Below are positions 7,587-14,103 of a stretch of 31,322 nt of DNA, piece after piece (the first letter of the stretch is position 1; each line of letters opens with the position of its first letter). Below the pieces are notes generated by a model. It made no database searches. It saw nothing but the letters and a program-made list of their open reading frames with translations, and was not told the DNA's origin. Position numbers and translations under genes: made by a program. This stretch comes from a virus, in IMG/VR virus record IMGVR_UViG_3300046167_000179, positions 1 to 31,322 of that record; one strand, given 5' to 3'.

Positions 7587-7776
7587 TTCTTAAATCTATT
7601 AGTATTAAATTTCTTTTCATTGTATCTGGCATCTTTCTTAGATACCTGTTGTAGTACCAATACTCTGCGTCTTCTTTGTTTGTGTAGAAGCAAGAGTAGT
7701 CGTGTAAGTTACCATCATCATCTGGTGCTTTATAAATCCAATTCTTAACTTCGTTAAATCTTCGTAATGTAATCAT
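7579..7776 (-). CDS. Hypothetical 65-residue early protein, copy A
   Basis: A small protein rich in Tyr and Asn: MITLRRFNEVKNWIYKAPDD, followed by CFYTNKEDAEYWYYNRYLRK. The motif of a short beta hairpin, then an ED-A-E-Y-W helix, looks like a compact alpha/beta fold but matches no family I can name. It is the second gene of the early operon and is coupled to the 46-residue gene. Copy B encodes the same protein. Confidence 0.62.
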   Translation of the reverse strand: MITLRRFNEVKNWIYKAPDDDGNLHDYSCFYTNKEDAEYWYYNRYLRKMPDTMKRNLILIDLRNG

Positions 7777-7843
7777 ACCTGTTTATGTTTTAAACAAAGC
7801 TAATAAACATAATCTAGACTACCAAAAAATAAGTAATGTATTT

Positions 7844-8224
7844 TTACCAAATAGCAAAGTAAGCAGGTTGTAAACTATCCGTGTCAAAGTATAAGGTATC
7901 TTCGCTAACAGCTATTCTTTCTATACCACACTCTATAAGTCCTTTAATAAGTCTCATTCTCTTCTTTGTAGATAAGACTCTAATCCTTATTCCTAAACCA
8001 ACCCTATGTGCATTCTTAGATGGTAGGAACATTTTATCAGCTACAGGTTTTGAAGTATACCCTAGTATAATATCTGGTCTTATTCTATACATCTTACAAA
8101 CAACGTCTAAAATGTACACAGGTTCTCTTTCCATAAATAAATAACCAGAACCTTCAGAATCTGGAGAATCAAACATAGACCATCTTAAATGTGTTAAACC
8201 TTCTGTATCTCTCTCATTATCCAT
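7844..8224 (-). CDS. Degenerate M15 peptidase-like protein, copy A
   Basis: A 126-residue protein and first gene of the early operon. Its second half aligns with the phage's own M15 endolysin (14733-15056): AHRVGLGIRIRVLS against SHIKGLAVDIRTTD, then RMRLIKGLIECGIERIAV against RYRVLNALIHVGFNRIGI, and both end in a Trp-containing tail. The first zinc ligand His is kept (His73), but the Asp ligand is Arg80 and the second His ligand is Tyr112. It therefore probably keeps the peptidase fold without metal-dependent cleavage. It might bind peptidoglycan or inhibit something, but no partner is visible. Copy B at 13477-13857 encodes the same protein. The homology call comes from hand alignment. Confidence 0.6.
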   Translation of the reverse strand: MDNERDTEGLTHLRWSMFDSPDSEGSGYLFMEREPVYILDVVCKMYRIRPDIILGYTSKPVADKMFLPSKNAHRVGLGIRIRVLSTKKRMRLIKGLIECGIERIAVSEDTLYFDTDSLQPAYFAIW

Positions 8225-8244
8225 AAGTTACGCTTTATCTATAT

Positions 8245-8252
8245 CAAATATA
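8245..8252 (-). promoter_or_regulatory. Candidate Bacteroidota-type -7 box, copy A
   Basis: The minus strand reads TATATTTG, an exact match to the TAnnTTTG -7 element of Bacteroidota promoters, 20 bases before the first early gene start at 8224. No convincing -33 TTG is seen at the usual spacing, so it may be weak or activator-dependent. Confidence 0.42.
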
Positions 8253-8281
8253 TCATAAATAAATAACATAATTGTTAATTG

Positions 8282-8291
8282 CTGTTAACAG
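8282..8291. promoter_or_regulatory. Perfect 10-base palindrome, copy A
   Basis: CTGTTAACAG, 30 bases upstream of the -7 box. Possible operator; the same site is kept in copy B. Confidence 0.3.
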
Positions 8292-8362
8292 ATAGGTATT
8301 GACTTTCTAATTTTTTTAATATAACTTCGTCTTCATAAAATGAAATACTTCTCCTTTTAACT

Positions 8363-8403
8363 ATATCTTATCGTAGCCTCCCAAAAGGCGAAGATAAAGA
8401 TAT
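8363..8403 (-). other. Structured RNA hairpin in control region, copy A
   Basis: ATATCT/AGATAT, TATC/GATA and GCCT/AGGC pair in nested order around a small loop, with one bulge and a small internal loop. No T run follows, so it is more likely a regulatory or processing structure than a terminator. The copy at 13996-14036 has the same stem. No known riboswitch family is recognised. Confidence 0.4.
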
Positions 8404-8431
8404 TATCTTTAAGTATTAAGATTTAAGTATG

Positions 8432-8470
8432 TAAAGAAAACATTATAGTTATACCAATACAGGATAACTA
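8432..8470 (-). terminator. Weak intrinsic terminator, copy A
   Basis: A nine-pair stem with one bulged base and a six-base loop (8446-8470) is followed on the minus strand by TAATGTTTTCTTT. Copy B has an unbroken six-T run at this place, so this copy should terminate less well. Confidence 0.45.
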
Positions 8471-8524
8471 TGTTCTAATTTTAGGGAATAAATATTCGTA
8501 GATGAATATCTTGTTTTTAGTCTT

Positions 8525-9109
8525 TTACTTGTCGTAGTCTCCGTTAAAGTAATCTTGAGCATCTTCATCAAACTTATCCCTTAGCCTTCTCTTGCAGTTC
8601 TTGGATGTATTGTATAGTGAGGTTAGGCTTATGCCTTTGTACTGATTACCATCCTCATCTATAAACTTGCTTTCTTTCTCTAAACCTCTTAGAGATATAT
8701 CTGTCTTGTAGTAAATGTCCGTAAACATTATATCGTACCTATGCCATTGCTTTATCTCTTTGTCGATACTATCCATTAAGTTCTGGAAGGCATAGTTTTC
8801 TTTAATGTCAAAAGCTTCTAAAACTTGGTAAGAGTAAACAACCTCATCATACTCAACGAGAGGCTGCTTACTTTTTACCCTCTTATAATCAATACAAACA
8901 CTAAACAAAGTACTGTAGAAGTAACCGAATCGTATTCCGTTATCTTCGTTTAAAATCTTATTAACGTCTTTTAAAGACCTGTGTATTTTTAAATATGCTT
9001 CTTGAACTAAATCTTCAGCAAACATATTAGAGCCTACAAACTTAACAGCCAATCCAACCCACTTTTTGTGGCTCTTGTAAAGCTCTGCTAATAACTCATT
9101 CTTAGTCAT
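8525..9109 (-). CDS. Sigma-70-like transcription factor, copy B
   Basis: This copy encodes 194 residues that match copy A (3818-4408) up to the last two. The duplication junction replaces the final Leu-Leu codons with a stop, so the protein ends GDYDK. All base differences seen inside the gene are silent, for example GTA/GTT in the LVQEAY motif. That pattern argues that both versions come from functional genes and not from random read errors. The sigma region 2- and region 4-like parts are complete. Confidence 0.7.
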   Translation of the reverse strand: MTKNELLAELYKSHKKWVGLAVKFVGSNMFAEDLVQEAYLKIHRSLKDVNKILNEDNGIRFGYFYSTLFSVCIDYKRVKSKQPLVEYDEVVYSYQVLEAFDIKENYAFQNLMDSIDKEIKQWHRYDIMFTDIYYKTDISLRGLEKESKFIDEDGNQYKGISLTSLYNTSKNCKRRLRDKFDEDAQDYFNGDYDK

Positions 9110-9142
9110 ACATAAATATATGACAAAATAAAAATATAATAA

Positions 9143-9544
9143 CTAAAAGTTATTAACAATTACAACTTCTATTCTACCATTACCTTTGTCGTATTCTGTA
9201 GGTAGTATTGTCTCTGTCTTAACAAAGTCATCATTGTCATCTTCCCAGCAACCATAGTGTGTTATGGCATCCAATAGAAATTTAGATACAACAGCTATTG
9301 CATTCATTTTATCTCTTCTTCTTCTGTCTGGACTAAATAACTGGTAAGTTATATTAACAGGTGTATCTATCTTAATGCCCTCTAACTGGTCTCTCATAAC
9401 TTCAAAGAATACTTTTTTAGCATTACCTTTAACAATATAATGCAAGTGAATAAACTTATTCATATTAAGCCAAACGTTTAAATTCTTCTTTGTCTTTCTA
9501 GGTAGTTCTACATACATAGGAACTATAAGTTTTAGTTCTGACAT
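9143..9544 (-). CDS. rusA: RusA-like Holliday junction resolvase, copy B1 (divergent N-terminal half)
   Basis: A 133-residue RusA with the same catalytic half as copy A (D-x-x-N and the EDDNDD site). Residues about 16-43 differ at many positions: PRKTKKNLNVWLNMNKFIHL, then HYIVKGNAKK, where copy A has PKKTKKNVNVWLNMNRFMNL and HHIMKNNAKK. The local cluster of replacements, next to a nearly identical remainder, looks like a recombination tract from a related phage. The gene is complete and starts in the usual overlap with the ATPase stop. Confidence 0.86.
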   Translation of the reverse strand: MSELKLIVPMYVELPRKTKKNLNVWLNMNKFIHLHYIVKGNAKKVFFEVMRDQLEGIKIDTPVNITYQLFSPDRRRRDKMNAIAVVSKFLLDAITHYGCWEDDNDDFVKTETILPTEYDKGNGRIEVVIVNNF

Positions 9545-10260
9545 TATATTATATTGTCTAAATATGATGTATCTACTACTTCTGGCAAACCTGCTTGGTT
9601 AACCTTAAAACTAAAGTCATCAAAGGAAAAGCTTCTACTTCTTTTACAGCTAACAGTAACCCATCCTTTGTTCTGTGTGTTCTTCTCTAGTTGTATCTGT
9701 GTCTCCGTCTTCTTCTCAAGGAAAGAACCTAAGTGACCTGTGGGTTTAGTTGAACCAAAGTTACTATGTATAACTGTAATGATATGGCAGTTATGCTCTG
9801 CTGTCCATCTCATAATCCTTTGTACTATCTCAGAAGACTCTGTAATATTATTTACATCCGAAACTAAATCGGCAATTCCATCAATGACAACTAATCCAAT
9901 ATTCTTAGACTGTAACTTATCAGTTAGTATGTATTCTATAAAATCTATTCTTTCTGTATAAGACATCTTTCTTAAAGCGTAAGTATGATAGTCATCATCA
10001 ATCTCTCCTGCATTCATATCTACAGGTCTCCTAAACACCTTTTGTGCGTGATACCTTCCTTGCTCCGTATCAAAGTGTATAACCCTTCTCTTATCCCTTA
10101 ATCCTTTTATGTGTCCACTAAACTTATTACTGCCTTTTAGGTATGTACTTACTAGTAAACTTACAAAGTAGGTCTTCATACTTTTAGGAGGTGCTTGTAT
10201 AAAGCTAAAGTTACCATAAGTGGCTAAAGGTATTGTATAGGTTTTATCTCCCTTTAAAGT
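9330..10260. repeat. Inner tandem duplication, first unit (931 bases)
   Basis: The unit runs from inside rusA to inside the ATPase gene and is followed directly by a second unit at 10261-11191. The ATPase stop recurs exactly 931 bases later (9544 and 10475). The join at 10260/10261 fuses an ATPase codon region to the middle of rusA with about one base of overlap. Confidence 0.88.
9544..10260 (-). pseudogene. RecA/RepA-like ATPase fragment, copy B1 (N-terminus lost)
   Basis: The frame enters from the inner duplication join at 10260 and is missing about the first 44 residues of the 281-residue protein. The remaining sequence is intact: APPKSMKT, HFDTEQG, LVVIDGIADL and the C-terminal SYLDNII. 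The first in-frame ATG lies within the P-loop region (10179), so a product starting there would lack nucleotide-binding residues. It has no start codon or leader at its upstream end. It overlaps the truncated rusA by a few bases and is probably non-functional. Confidence 0.82.
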
Positions 10261-10475
10261 GGGCTAAATAACTGATAAGTTATATTAACAGGTGTGTCTA
10301 TCTTAACACCTTCTAACTGGTCTTTCATAACCTCAAAGAATACTTTTTTAGCATTGTTCTTCATAATGTGATGTAGGTTCATAAACCTGTTCATATTAAG
10401 CCAAACGTTTACATTCTTCTTTGTCTTTTTAGGTAGTTCTACATACATAGGAACTATAAGTTTTAGTTCTGACAT
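10254..10475 (-). pseudogene. rusA: Truncated rusA, copy B2
   Basis: The 5' part of rusA (72 native residues plus one) that runs into the duplication join and stops at once. The catalytic Asp/Asn and DD residues are lost, so it cannot be an active resolvase. Its N-terminal half matches the copy A variety (NVNVWLNMNRFMNLHHIMKN) and not copy B1, with Arg-to-Lys and Ile-to-Val changes. Three rusA versions in one window therefore represent at least two sequence types. Confidence 0.82.
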
Positions 10476-11191
10476 TATATTATATTGTCTAAATATGATG
10501 TATCTACTACTTCTGGCAAACCTGCTTGGTTAACCTTAAAACTAAAGTCATCAAAGGAAAAGCTTCTACTTCTTTTACAGCTAACAGTAACCCATCCTTT
10601 GTTCTGTGTGTTCTTCTCTAGTTGTATCTGTGTCTCCGTCTTCTTCTCAAGGAAAGAACCTAAGTGACCTGTAGGTTTAGTTGAACCAAAGTTACTATGT
10701 ATAACTGTAATGATATGGCAGTTATGCTCTGCTGTCCATCTCATAATCCTTTGTACTATCTCAGAAGACTCTGTAATATTATTTACATCCGAAACTAAAT
10801 CGGCAATTCCATCAATGACAACTAATCCAATATTCTTAGACTGTAGCTTATCAGTTAGTATGTATTCTATAAAATCTATTCTTTCTGTATAAGACATCTT
10901 TCTTAAAGCGTAAGTATGATAGTCATCATCAATCTCTCCTGCATTCATATCTACAGGTCTTCTAAACACCTTTTGTGCGTGATACCTGCCTTGCTCCGTA
11001 TCAAAGTGTATAACCCTTCTCTTATCCCTTAATCCTTTTATGTGTCCGCTAAACTTGTTACTGCCTTTTAGGTATGTACTTACTAGTAAACTTACAAAGT
11101 AGGTCTTCATGACTTTAGGAGGTGCTTGTATAAAGCTAAAGTTACCATAAGTGGCTAAAGGTATTGTATAGGTTTTATCTCCCTTTAAAGT
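10261..11191. repeat. Inner tandem duplication, second unit (931 bases)
   Basis: Second unit of the inner tandem repeat, holding the truncated rusA and most of the intact ATPase gene. Unlike the first unit, its rusA part resembles copy A. The two units are therefore not a simple recent duplication of identical DNA. Confidence 0.88.
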
Positions 11192-11320
11192 AGTTAGGTT
11201 AGCTTCTCCACAGGATATAGCTATTGGAGGTTCTTTTATCTCTTCAGATATGTCTACATAAGCATCTTCCTCTAGTAGAGCCATCAACATTCTTTGTTCT
11301 TCTTTTTCTTCTATACTCAT
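10475..11320 (-). CDS. RecA/RepA-like AAA ATPase, copy B2 (only intact copy)
   Basis: A 281-residue protein from the ATG at 11320. Residues 66-73 (APPKVMKT) occupy the P-loop place: the Lys-Thr pair is kept, but the Gly residues of the usual Walker A are missing. Residues 105-110 (HFDTEQ), 166-175 (LVVIDGIADL, Walker B-like) and 202-210 (HIITVIHSN, sensor-like) complete a RecA-fold core like that of RepA/DnaB-type phage ATPases (AAA_25 group). It lies between SSB and RusA, so a role as replicative helicase or helicase loader is likely. The gene shares one base with the start of the truncated rusA. The exact helicase class cannot be settled from this sequence. Confidence 0.8.
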   Translation of the reverse strand: MSIEEKEEQRMLMALLEEDAYVDISEEIKEPPIAISCGEANLTTLKGDKTYTIPLATYGNFSFIQAPPKVMKTYFVSLLVSTYLKGSNKFSGHIKGLRDKRRVIHFDTEQGRYHAQKVFRRPVDMNAGEIDDDYHTYALRKMSYTERIDFIEYILTDKLQSKNIGLVVIDGIADLVSDVNNITESSEIVQRIMRWTAEHNCHIITVIHSNFGSTKPTGHLGSFLEKKTETQIQLEKNTQNKGWVTVSCKRSRSFSFDDFSFKVNQAGLPEVVDTSYLDNII

Positions 11321-11334
11321 ATTGATTTGTTTAT

Positions 11335-11472
11335 TTATCTGTTTGATGCGTCTAGACAACTAAAGCAACAGTATTGTTTACCAAGCTGTATCTCTATACC
11401 ACATTCCATACATTCACTATTGTCTTCTAAAGACTCATAGTAGTTATTTAATTCTTCGTCAAATGCTTCCAT
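11335..11472 (-). CDS. Zinc-ribbon-like 45-residue protein, copy B
   Basis: Same gene as 5704-5841, with all Cys residues (CMEC and YCCFSC) kept and a single Ile-to-Leu change near the C-terminus. It lies between the SSB terminator and the intact ATPase start. Confidence 0.65.
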   Translation of the reverse strand: MEAFDEELNNYYESLEDNSECMECGIEIQLGKQYCCFSCLDASNR

Positions 11473-11483
11473 AGTGTTGTAAT

Positions 11484-11511
11484 AAAAAAGGGGAAGCTTT
11501 TACACCTCCCC
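11484..11511 (-). terminator. Intrinsic terminator after SSB, copy B
   Basis: Same hairpin as 5853-5880, a GGGGAGG/CTTCCCC stem followed by six T on the minus strand, seven bases past the SSB stop. Confidence 0.75.
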
Positions 11512-11517
11512 AATAAA

Positions 11518-11827
11518 TTAAAATGGCAAATCGTTTGATACAGTTGTCTGTGTTGATTTAACATTGTTCTCCTTGGATTGGAAAACTGCTTTAGTACAAT
11601 TTCCATCTGTCCATACAACTTGACCATTACCTAAATAGTCCTTTAGCTTTCTTAGCTTCTCTCTCCTCTTTAGTTTGAGAATCAAATACTGAAACGTTCT
11701 GACCATACTGATTGGTATCGTCATTTACCGATAGTGTAAAGTTGTAATAATTACCTGCTTTACCTTTTACGATTTTTTGTTTAGGCAACTTGTCTAAGTT
11801 GATACTAACATTAATTAATGCACTCAT
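11518..11827 (-). pseudogene. ssb: Single-stranded DNA-binding protein, copy B, frameshifted
   Basis: Matches the intact SSB at 5887-6195, but there is one extra T in the run at 11642-11644. The frame from the ATG at 11827 goes off course after the KEEREAKKAK segment and stops shortly after. The lost C-terminal part includes the DLPF partner-binding tail. Removing one base gives the same 102-residue length as copy A. It is either a sequencing error in a short homopolymer or a recent inactivating mutation. Confidence 0.85.
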
Positions 11828-11879
11828 ATTATAATTGTTTAAATTTGTGTCTAAAAGAATCCGTAGACACATCGGATAT

Positions 11880-12441
11880 TTATTTTAATAAAGCCTCTGC
11901 GACTTTCTTACTAATCTTATACTTGGTTCTAAGAGTATCTATATCTCCACCATCCTTTAACCACTTCTGTGCTTTAGGGAAACTCTGGTGTACCTTCGTT
12001 TAACCATTTAGTTGGTTCTGCTGACTTAGCACCTTTTCCGTGTGTATTTGTAGCATCAGCATCTTTAGTGTCGTCTATTAAGAACATTCCATTTAACGCA
12101 TACTTTCTTGCATAAGATGAACTGCTACCAAATGATTGTGCAATGTCCATACCTTTTCTATTAGGGTCTATACCTGCCTGTGCCTGTACACTAACCTTTG
12201 CATCCATATCTCCTAATGTAACTGTTGCTTCTGCAAACAATACTCCTCCTAGTTCTTTTATCTCATCAGAGATAGTTAAAGCTAAAGCATACTTACTTAA
12301 TAGTGGCTTAACTGCCTCTAGTATGTCTTCACAACTTCTGTAGTTGTACTTACCAAAATTATTCCTTTGGTTCTTTGGTGCTTTCAATTCTTTTTGAATT
12401 GCGATTAACTTGTCGTTAAAATCTAAATCTTTTTTACTCAT
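11880..12441 (-). pseudogene. erf: ERF-family annealing protein, copy B, frameshifted
   Basis: Matches the intact ERF gene at 6248-6808. A third G in the run at 11977-11979 shifts the frame after EGTPEFP, so the product stops at 155 residues and loses the Lys-rich C-terminal tail (about 31 residues). The core ERF motifs are complete, so a shortened protein could still anneal DNA in principle. Correcting one base gives exactly 186 residues. Confidence 0.85.
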
Positions 12442-12580
12442 CTTTATTATTGTTTAATTTACTAATTTCTAAATACTTTCTAATCCAATATCTTAATTCA
12501 GACTTGGTCTTTTTAATCACAACTATCAAATGCACTATCGATGCAATAAGTAATAGTAATGTTAATAATACTAGTATCAT
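12434..12580 (-). CDS. Small single-pass membrane protein, copy B
   Basis: Copy of 6801-6947: one N-terminal hydrophobic span of about 22 residues and a basic tail. It keeps the ATGA overlap with the upstream gene and the 8-base overlap with ERF. Confidence 0.65.
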   Translation of the reverse strand: MILVLLTLLLLIASIVHLIVVIKKTKSELRYWIRKYLEISKLNNNKDE

Positions 12581-12741
12581 AACGACCTTAATATTATTTC
12601 TTTATAACCCTCTGGCAGTTCGTCTGCCTCACAAAGCTCTATTACTAGTTCTTTAAGTTGGTCTTTCTCTATTGTTAATCTTCCTACTAAGCCTTCTAAA
12701 GCTTTTACTCTTTGATTTAGGTAATCTATTGTATCGCTCAT
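12577..12741 (-). CDS. Small coiled-coil protein, copy B
   Basis: Copy of 6944-7108 with Ile-to-Val and Asp-to-Glu changes (NQRVKALEGL, DELPEGY). The heptad spacing and the terminal ATGA overlap are kept. Confidence 0.65.
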   Translation of the reverse strand: MSDTIDYLNQRVKALEGLVGRLTIEKDQLKELVIELCEADELPEGYKEIILRSL

Positions 12742-12777
12742 TATAATTGTTTTATGGTGCAATCTACAATTAATATT

Positions 12778-13077
12778 TTAGTCCACCAAATTTATATTAA
12801 TATTTCTCTTGTTAGCGTGTAAATAGTCTTTCTCTTCCCTAACTTTAAACTCTACACATACCCTAGTAAGGTTAGTATCTTCCTTTAACATATCCCACAT
12901 CATATCATCTATAGCTACCCAACCTACCTTTGGTTCTCTACTGATAGCTGAATCTAATCTTTCTAGCTCCCTATCTACATCTCTTAGGTAATTACTTACA
13001 TTCTTATTATCTGTAAACTCTAGTAACAAGTTTATAGTTTTGTTTCGTATTTCTTCTATTGATTTTGAGTAGTCCAT
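12778..13077 (-). CDS. Hypothetical 99-residue early protein, copy B
   Basis: Encodes the same residues as 7145-7444 despite several silent base changes, which supports selection on the protein in both lineages. Function unknown. Confidence 0.7.
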   Translation of the reverse strand: MDYSKSIEEIRNKTINLLLEFTDNKNVSNYLRDVDRELERLDSAISREPKVGWVAIDDMMWDMLKEDTNLTRVCVEFKVREEKDYLHANKRNININLVD

Positions 13078-13078
13078 A

Positions 13079-13219
13079 CTAACTTCTTTTTTGTATTCTT
13101 TTTCCTTCTACCCATCCTGTTATTGGGTTTACCTTTTCTTCCCAAAACCTATAGTCTCCATAAGTAAAGTAGTTTGTTCTTTCTCTATCTTCTTTAAATA
13201 ATTCTTTAGTCTTACCCAT
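13079..13219 (-). CDS. Hypothetical 46-residue early protein, copy B
   Basis: Copy of 7446-7586 with the same start, stop and overlaps and one Glu-to-Gly change near the C-terminus. Confidence 0.6.
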   Translation of the reverse strand: MGKTKELFKEDRERTNYFTYGDYRFWEEKVNPITGWVEGKRIQKRS

Positions 13220-13409
13220 TTCTTAAATCTATTAGTATTAAATTTCTTTTCATTGTATCTGGCATCTTTCTTAGATACCTGTTGTAGTACCAATACTCTG
13301 CGTCTTCTTTGTTTGTGTAGAAGCAAGAGTAGTCGTGTAAGTTACCATCATCATCTGGTGCTTTATAAATCCAATTCTTAACCTCGTTAAATCTTCGTAA
13401 TGTAATCAT
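13212..13409 (-). CDS. Hypothetical 65-residue early protein, copy B
   Basis: Encodes the same Tyr-rich protein as 7579-7776. Second gene of the early operon, overlapping the next start by 8 bases. Confidence 0.62.
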   Translation of the reverse strand: MITLRRFNEVKNWIYKAPDDDGNLHDYSCFYTNKEDAEYWYYNRYLRKMPDTMKRNLILIDLRNG

Positions 13410-13476
13410 ACCTGTTTATGTTTTAAACAAAGCTAATAAACATAATCTAGACTACCAAAAAATAAGTAATGTATTT

Positions 13477-13857
13477 TTACCAAATAGCAAAGTAAGCAGG
13501 TTGTAAACTATCCGTGTCAAAGTATAAGGTATCTTCGCTAACAGCTATTCTTTCTATACCACACTCTATAAGTCCTTTAATAAGTCTCATTCTCTTCTTT
13601 GTAGATAAGACTCTAATCCTTATTCCTAAACCAACCCTATGTGCATTCTTAGATGGTAGGAACATTTTATCAGCTACAGGTTTTGAAGTATACCCTAGTA
13701 TAATATCTGGTCTTATTCTATACATCTTACAAACAACGTCTAAAATGTACACAGGTTCTCTTTCCATAAATAAATAACCAGAACCTTCAGAATCTGGAGA
13801 ATCAAACATAGACCATCTTAAATGTGTTAAACCTTCTGTATCTCTCTCATTATCCAT
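13477..13857 (-). CDS. Degenerate M15 peptidase-like protein, copy B
   Basis: Encodes the same 126 residues as 7844-8224, including the retained His73 and the replaced zinc ligands Arg80 and Tyr112. This copy lies behind the original control region downstream of the lysis cassette, so it is in what looks like the ancestral position of the first early gene. The true endolysin lies about 0.9 kb upstream, so gene duplication followed by loss of catalysis is a plausible origin, although the two proteins are now well diverged. Confidence 0.6.
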   Translation of the reverse strand: MDNERDTEGLTHLRWSMFDSPDSEGSGYLFMEREPVYILDVVCKMYRIRPDIILGYTSKPVADKMFLPSKNAHRVGLGIRIRVLSTKKRMRLIKGLIECGIERIAVSEDTLYFDTDSLQPAYFAIW

Positions 13858-13877
13858 AAGTTACGCTTTATCTATAT

Positions 13878-13885
13878 CAAATATA
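13878..13885 (-). promoter_or_regulatory. Candidate Bacteroidota-type early promoter -7 box, copy B
   Basis: Minus-strand TATATTTG matches TAnnTTTG, 20 bases from the first early start codon (13857). The palindrome CTGTTAACAG is 30 bases upstream, where an operator or activator site could sit. No clear -33 TTG. Confidence 0.45.
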
Positions 13886-13907
13886 TCATAAATAAATAAC
13901 ATAATTG

Positions 13908-13997
13908 TTAATTGCTGTTAACAGATAGGTATTGACTTTCTAATTTTTTTAATATAACTTCGTCTTCATAAAATGAAATACTTCTCCTTTTAACCAT
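13908..13997 (-). CDS. Possible 29-residue microprotein in the control region
   Basis: ATG at 13997 opens a 29-codon frame (MVKRRSISFYEDEVILKKLE, then a short polar end). The start resembles the beta strand and first helix of ribbon-helix-helix repressors (basic, R-S-I-S-F, then a charged helix), but it is too short for a full domain and may be a remnant. The ATG lies on the 3' arm of the 13996-14036 hairpin. In copy A the start codon is ATA, so the frame is not conserved as a gene there. Confidence 0.25.
   Translation of the reverse strand: MVKRRSISFYEDEVILKKLESQYLSVNSN
13915..13924. promoter_or_regulatory. Perfect 10-base palindrome, copy B
   Basis: CTGTTAACAG, 30 bases upstream of the early -7 box and overlapping the end of the possible microprotein frame. 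Possible operator. Confidence 0.3.
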
Positions 13998-14036
13998 ATC
14001 TTATCGTAGCCTCCCAAAAGGCGAAGATAAAGATAT
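13996..14036 (-). other. Structured RNA hairpin in control region, copy B
   Basis: Nested ATATCT/AGATAT, TATC/GATA and GCCT/AGGC pairing with a CCCAAA-type loop, identical to 8363-8403. Its base covers the ATG of the possible microprotein, so it could limit its translation. No known RNA family recognised. Confidence 0.42.
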
Positions 14037-14064
14037 TATCTTTAAGTATTAAGATTTAAGTATG

Positions 14065-14103
14065 TAAAGAAAAAATTATAGTTATACCAATACAGGATAA
14101 CTA
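14065..14103 (-). terminator. Intrinsic terminator of the structural/lysis operon
   Basis: A nine-pair stem with one bulge and a six-base loop (14079-14103) is followed on the minus strand by AATTTTTTCTTT. It lies 55 bases past the holin stop and should end late transcription before the early genes. Confidence 0.65.

Larger units (their letters stand above)
8225..8524. other. 300-base control region, copy A
   Basis: A gene-poor stretch that repeats the region after the holin gene. It holds, from right to left, a 6-bp stem hairpin (8492-8509), a terminator-like hairpin (8446-8470) with a poor T run here, a longer hairpin (8363-8403), a perfect 10-base palindrome CTGTTAACAG (8282-8291) and the -7 box. 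The open frame present in copy B (13908-13997) begins with ATA rather than ATG here (8275-8364). In copy A this region follows the sigma-like gene instead of the holin gene, so its terminator would face early transcription. Confidence 0.55.
3828..8528. repeat. Outer tandem duplication, copy A (about 4.7 kb)
   Basis: This block, from the 3' end of the sigma-like gene through the control region, repeats at 8529-14161. The left edge, the internal junction and the right edge all share TTGT (3828-3831, 8529-8532, 14162-14165), so the join has a 4-base microhomology. The copies differ by scattered substitutions, mostly at silent positions, plus one-base indels. Copy A carries the ATPase frameshift and intact SSB and ERF genes. 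Confidence 0.9.

Noticed and set aside
7496-7693. Open frame of 65 codons on the minus strand (and its copy at 13129-13326)
   Set aside because: It overlaps two better-placed genes in another frame, begins with a non-ATG start, and its Arg/Lys-rich product looks like a shadow of the genes at 7446-7586 and 7579-7776.
10475-11359. Longer start for the ATPase at a TTG (residues upstream of MSIEEKEEQ)
   Set aside because: The extra 13 codons overlap the zinc-protein gene, and the ATG at 11320 has a better A-rich leader.
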